64,000 bases of DNA from JAKPAM01 sp047601745 (GTDB taxonomy: Bacteria > Pseudomonadota > Gammaproteobacteria > Burkholderiales > Burkholderiaceae_E). Below, in pieces: positions 61,595 through 64,000 of this stretch. The stretch covers positions 5,766,001-5,830,000 of the forward strand of contig JASGIS010000001.1 in the NCBI GenBank assembly GCA_047601745.1. Reading direction: 5' to 3'. The notes under the pieces were generated by a model. It was not told the DNA's origin. It made no database searches and was given only the letters and a program-made list of their open reading frames with translations. The translations under genes and the position numbers were made by a program. Each line of letters starts with the position of its first letter. Positions within the stretch are counted from its first letter, which is position 1.

Positions 61595-62632
61595 TCATTC
61601 CGAAGCCAATAGTCGCGCAACAGGCTGCATCAGCAAGCGAACGCCGACCGGATTCAGATGATGGTCATATGGGCCTACGTCCAGTCGTCTGGAGCTGCGC
61701 TGGTAATACTCTGCCAGCAGAGGCTGACCATCGACGATCGGGATCCGCTGGGCATGAAGCCTTGCGATCAGCAGATCCAGCGACGGATCCGGTCGCGGCT
61801 CCAGCCCCTGATAGATTCTGGAACGATCTCCGTCGATGACGACGATCAATCTGCCTTTGACGTAACGCTGGGTCTTCGACGCGAAGTCGTCGACGACAGC
61901 TTCGAAAGCTTTCATGCCATCCGTTTCAACCTGCGCGGATCTCCGTTCCGGCTCGCGCTGCTCGTCAGCGCTGATCCTGCCGAACATCATCCGCATCGCT
62001 GATTGCGGATCGATCTTGAGCTGCCCGAACAGGTATTGAGCGAATGCGGATTGGCGAACCAAGCGCTTCATCAGAGTGGGCGGCGGCTGATGTTCGTCTC
62101 TGAGCACCAATGTCTGACGATCGATACAGGGGCCGTGAATGTTTCCTGACCCGCACAGAGCCTGCCGAACGTCCGCACGTTCAAGCAACAGCACGAAATC
62201 GCGAATGCCATAAGTCGTGGCGGCAAACCGGATCCGCTCGGCGTAATCCAGCAGCGAGGAGCCGGGCCCCCCCATCGCGTACACGGGCCGTGTCGATATC
62301 AGACGGGCTAGCTGAGCCGCCGGGCGATCGTCCGGATCGAGCATCGACGCTTCTACGTAGCTGTCGCCGATCAACGCGATGGCATTCGGATCCGGCACGA
62401 AGTCGCGGTCGGCCAGAAATCCCGCGTTGTTGCTCAGATGTCGGTGCGCATTCTTCAGATCCCAGCCGGTGGAACTGGTCCAGACGTGATGCGCCGGATA
62501 GGTCAGGATTTCCGGATCGATGTAGTAGCCGCTCTCGGTAGCCGTCGACACGGGCAGCACGCGCAACAGCCCTTCGGCCAGCACGACCGCAATCAGTACA
62601 CCGAGAATAAAGCGGAAAATTGGCCTGATCAT
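61595..62632 (-). CDS. SGNH/GDSL-like protein (O-acetylation partner)
   Basis: 345 residues. N-terminal membrane anchor (FILGVLIAVVLAEGLLRVL), the GDSY block (IALIGDSYVEASML), a GGPGSS loop and a C-terminal DHHLNPVG with the catalytic-type Asp-x-x-His. This resembles AlgX/AlgJ-type partners that finish acetyl transfer in the periplasm. The start ATG follows the MBOAT stop directly (TAGATG), so the two are coupled, supporting an acyl-transfer pair acting on an exopolysaccharide. Confidence 0.85.
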   Translation of the reverse strand: MIRPIFRFILGVLIAVVLAEGLLRVLPVSTATESGYYIDPEILTYPAHHVWTSSTGWDLKNAHRHLSNNAGFLADRDFVPDPNAIALIGDSYVEASMLDPDDRPAAQLARLISTRPVYAMGGPGSSLLDYAERIRFAATTYGIRDFVLLLERADVRQALCGSGNIHGPCIDRQTLVLRDEHQPPPTLMKRLVRQSAFAQYLFGQLKIDPQSAMRMMFGRISADEQREPERRSAQVETDGMKAFEAVVDDFASKTQRYVKGRLIVVIDGDRSRIYQGLEPRPDPSLDLLIARLHAQRIPIVDGQPLLAEYYQRSSRRLDVGPYDHHLNPVGVRLLMQPVARLLASE

Positions 62633-64000
62633 CTAGAAGTTGAAATAGATGAATGGGCTCGACGAGCCACGCGCCGCGTTGATCAGGATCAACAGCACCG
62701 CTACCGCCGCGCTCGCGCCGCACAGCACCATTCGCAACGAAAGCCGAGACTCAACGCGCACTCGTATCGCTTCTCCGATCCAGTTGGTATTCGGACCGAT
62801 GACTGCAAAGCATGTCAGCACCAGGCACCAGAGCCAGCCGAGCTGCGAACGGAGTCCTGCATTCCAGAGCTCCAGGTCGCTGGAAGCCATCGCATTCAGA
62901 CCAAGCATGCCCGAGTAGATGAGCTTCGCGCCGGCGAAAGTATCAGCCCTGAAGACGACCCACGCCGCCATCACCGACAACATCGTGAGAAACCAGCAAG
63001 CCCATCGGTAGGACCTGCTTGCTGCGAGCCTCTGATGAACAGCATCGCTCAAGATGCTGCGAAAGAGATGATTGAAGACGAGATAGGCTCCGTGCAGCCC
63101 ACCCCAGACGAGAAAAGTCCAGTTTGCACCATGCCAAAGCCCTCCGAGCAACATGGTCGTGAGCAAATTCACGTATCGACGGAGTCTTCCACGGCGATTG
63201 CCGCCGAGAGAAACATATAGATAGTCTCTGAGGAACGCCGACAGCGACATATGCCATCGACGCCAGAAGTCGATGATGTTCGCAGACCGATACGGTGAAT
63301 CGAAGTTGAACGGCAAGCGTATATTGAACAGCCAGGACAACCCGATCGCCATGTCGGAGTATCCGGAAAAATCGAAATAGAGCTGAAGCGTATACGCGAG
63401 CGCCGCCAGCCAGCACTCACCGAAACCGGAGGCCCGGCCGCCGTCCGCCGCCGAGAAAACCACATCCGCATAGGGAGCCACGCCATCGGCAAGAACGACC
63501 TTCTTGAAAAGGCCCAGAGCGAACATCAACAGCCCGAGCGAAACGTTGGCCGGGTTGATGCGATAGGTGGCCGGAGAGTCGAACTGCGGCATCATCTGGG
63601 CATGATGCAGGATGGGGCCGGCGATCAGATGAGGAAAATAAGTGACGAACAGCCCGTAGTGGACCGGTTTGTACTCGCGGGTTCCTTTTTGATAGGCGTC
63701 GGCAAGAAAAGCGATCTGAGTGAACGTGAAGAACGATATGCCGATCGGAAGCGTAATAGGATCGATGATCCAGTTCACCCCGAGTAGTGTCCTGGTCGTT
63801 TCGACCAGCAGGTTCGCATACTTGAAGTAAGCAAGAAGAACGAGATTGGTGACGATACCGAATCCGAGCCACAGCCGAGCCCGCTGCCGATCGGCTGCTG
63901 TCCCGATGCATCGACCGACCCAGAAGTTGAAGATGATCGACGCCATCAACAGGGAGACGAACTCCGGCATCCAGTAGCCGTAGAAAAACAGCGAGCCGGC
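62633..64000 (-). CDS. MBOAT-family O-acyltransferase (AlgI-like), N terminus cut by window edge
   Basis: Membrane acyltransferase moving acyl groups for periplasmic polysaccharide modification. About 455 residues are visible: the frame continues upstream of ATG 63970 through SLFFYGYW to the window edge, so the start lies outside. Hallmarks: ISFFTFTQIAFLADAYQKG, FPHLIAGPI, YFDFSGYSDMAIGLSWLFNIRLPFNFDSPY, RRWHMSLSAFLRDYLYV, and LLGGLWHGANWTFLVWGGLHG with the catalytic His. About ten helices. Lower GC than the rest of the window. Confidence 0.93.
   Translation of the reverse strand, partial: AGSLFFYGYWMPEFVSLLMASIIFNFWVGRCIGTAADRQRARLWLGFGIVTNLVLLAYFKYANLLVETTRTLLGVNWIIDPITLPIGISFFTFTQIAFLADAYQKGTREYKPVHYGLFVTYFPHLIAGPILHHAQMMPQFDSPATYRINPANVSLGLLMFALGLFKKVVLADGVAPYADVVFSAADGGRASGFGECWLAALAYTLQLYFDFSGYSDMAIGLSWLFNIRLPFNFDSPYRSANIIDFWRRWHMSLSAFLRDYLYVSLGGNRRGRLRRYVNLLTTMLLGGLWHGANWTFLVWGGLHGAYLVFNHLFRSILSDAVHQRLAASRSYRWACWFLTMLSVMAAWVVFRADTFAGAKLIYSGMLGLNAMASSDLELWNAGLRSQLGWLWCLVLTCFAVIGPNTNWIGEAIRVRVESRLSLRMVLCGASAAVAVLLILINAARGSSSPFIYFNF

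Overview
The window is GC-rich bacterial chromosome with dense gene packing, many ATGA overlaps between neighbouring genes, and long spurious antisense frames. The gene content (separate RelA and SpoT, a Bug/TctC binding protein, a Tad pilus locus with FHA-CpaF, a CadR-type metal regulator, PEP-CTERM biology) fits a Burkholderiales-like betaproteobacterium; the genus cannot be fixed from sequence alone. I saw no rRNA, tRNA or CRISPR array.

Region 1 (1-12.9 kb) is housekeeping: the 3' part of gmk, then rpoZ and spoT; greB and pmbA on the other strand; a yjgA/darP-mog pair; relA; an MtfA-like metallopeptidase; a PrsR-like sigma-54-type regulator that has lost key activator residues; and a Sel1/SLT lytic transglycosylase. 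Region 2 (12.9-25.1 kb, minus strand) is a Tad/Flp pilus operon running from flp through TadG/TadE-like proteins, a second Flp-like pilin, cpaB, the cpaC secretin, an FHA-fused tadA ATPase, tadB, tadC, a DUF192 protein, tadD and another TadE-like protein. An orphan three-hairpin RNA resembling an IS200/IS605 right end (omega-RNA-like) lies between the small pilin and cpaB.

Region 3 (25.1-32.2 kb) has a long gene-poor gap, a histone-H1-like/RHH small basic protein, isocitrate lyase, RmuC and a large FtsX-type permease. Region 4 (32.2-45.9 kb) deals with transport and metals: a TonB receptor, a tripartite RND pump, an SDR, a heavy-metal P-type ATPase with a His-rich tail facing its MerR/CadR regulator across a textbook operator, a YnfA protein and a methyltransferase. 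Region 5 (46.1-53.5 kb) has a CaiB-type CoA transferase, a thiolase-like/enoyl-CoA hydratase fusion, a siderophore receptor with a probable Fur box, and an FTR1-like permease. Region 6 (53.5-59.5 kb) is a sugar/inositol-type catabolic operon (hydroxyacyl-CoA/gulonate-type dehydrogenase, Bug protein, SDR, IolC-DUF2090 fusion) divergent from an RpiR regulator.

Region 7 (59.5-64 kb) is visibly less GC-rich and looks like the edge of an exopolysaccharide/PEP-CTERM locus: a PEP-CTERM protein behind a near-consensus sigma-54 promoter, a methyltransferase, an SGNH protein and an MBOAT acyltransferase cut by the window edge. The PrsR-like regulator at 10-11.8 kb and this sigma-54 promoter are probably parts of the same regulatory theme, but that regulator appears unable to remodel sigma-54. 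Short GC-rich tandem repeats (8, 11, 13/14 and 21 bp units) sit just 3' of several stop codons.
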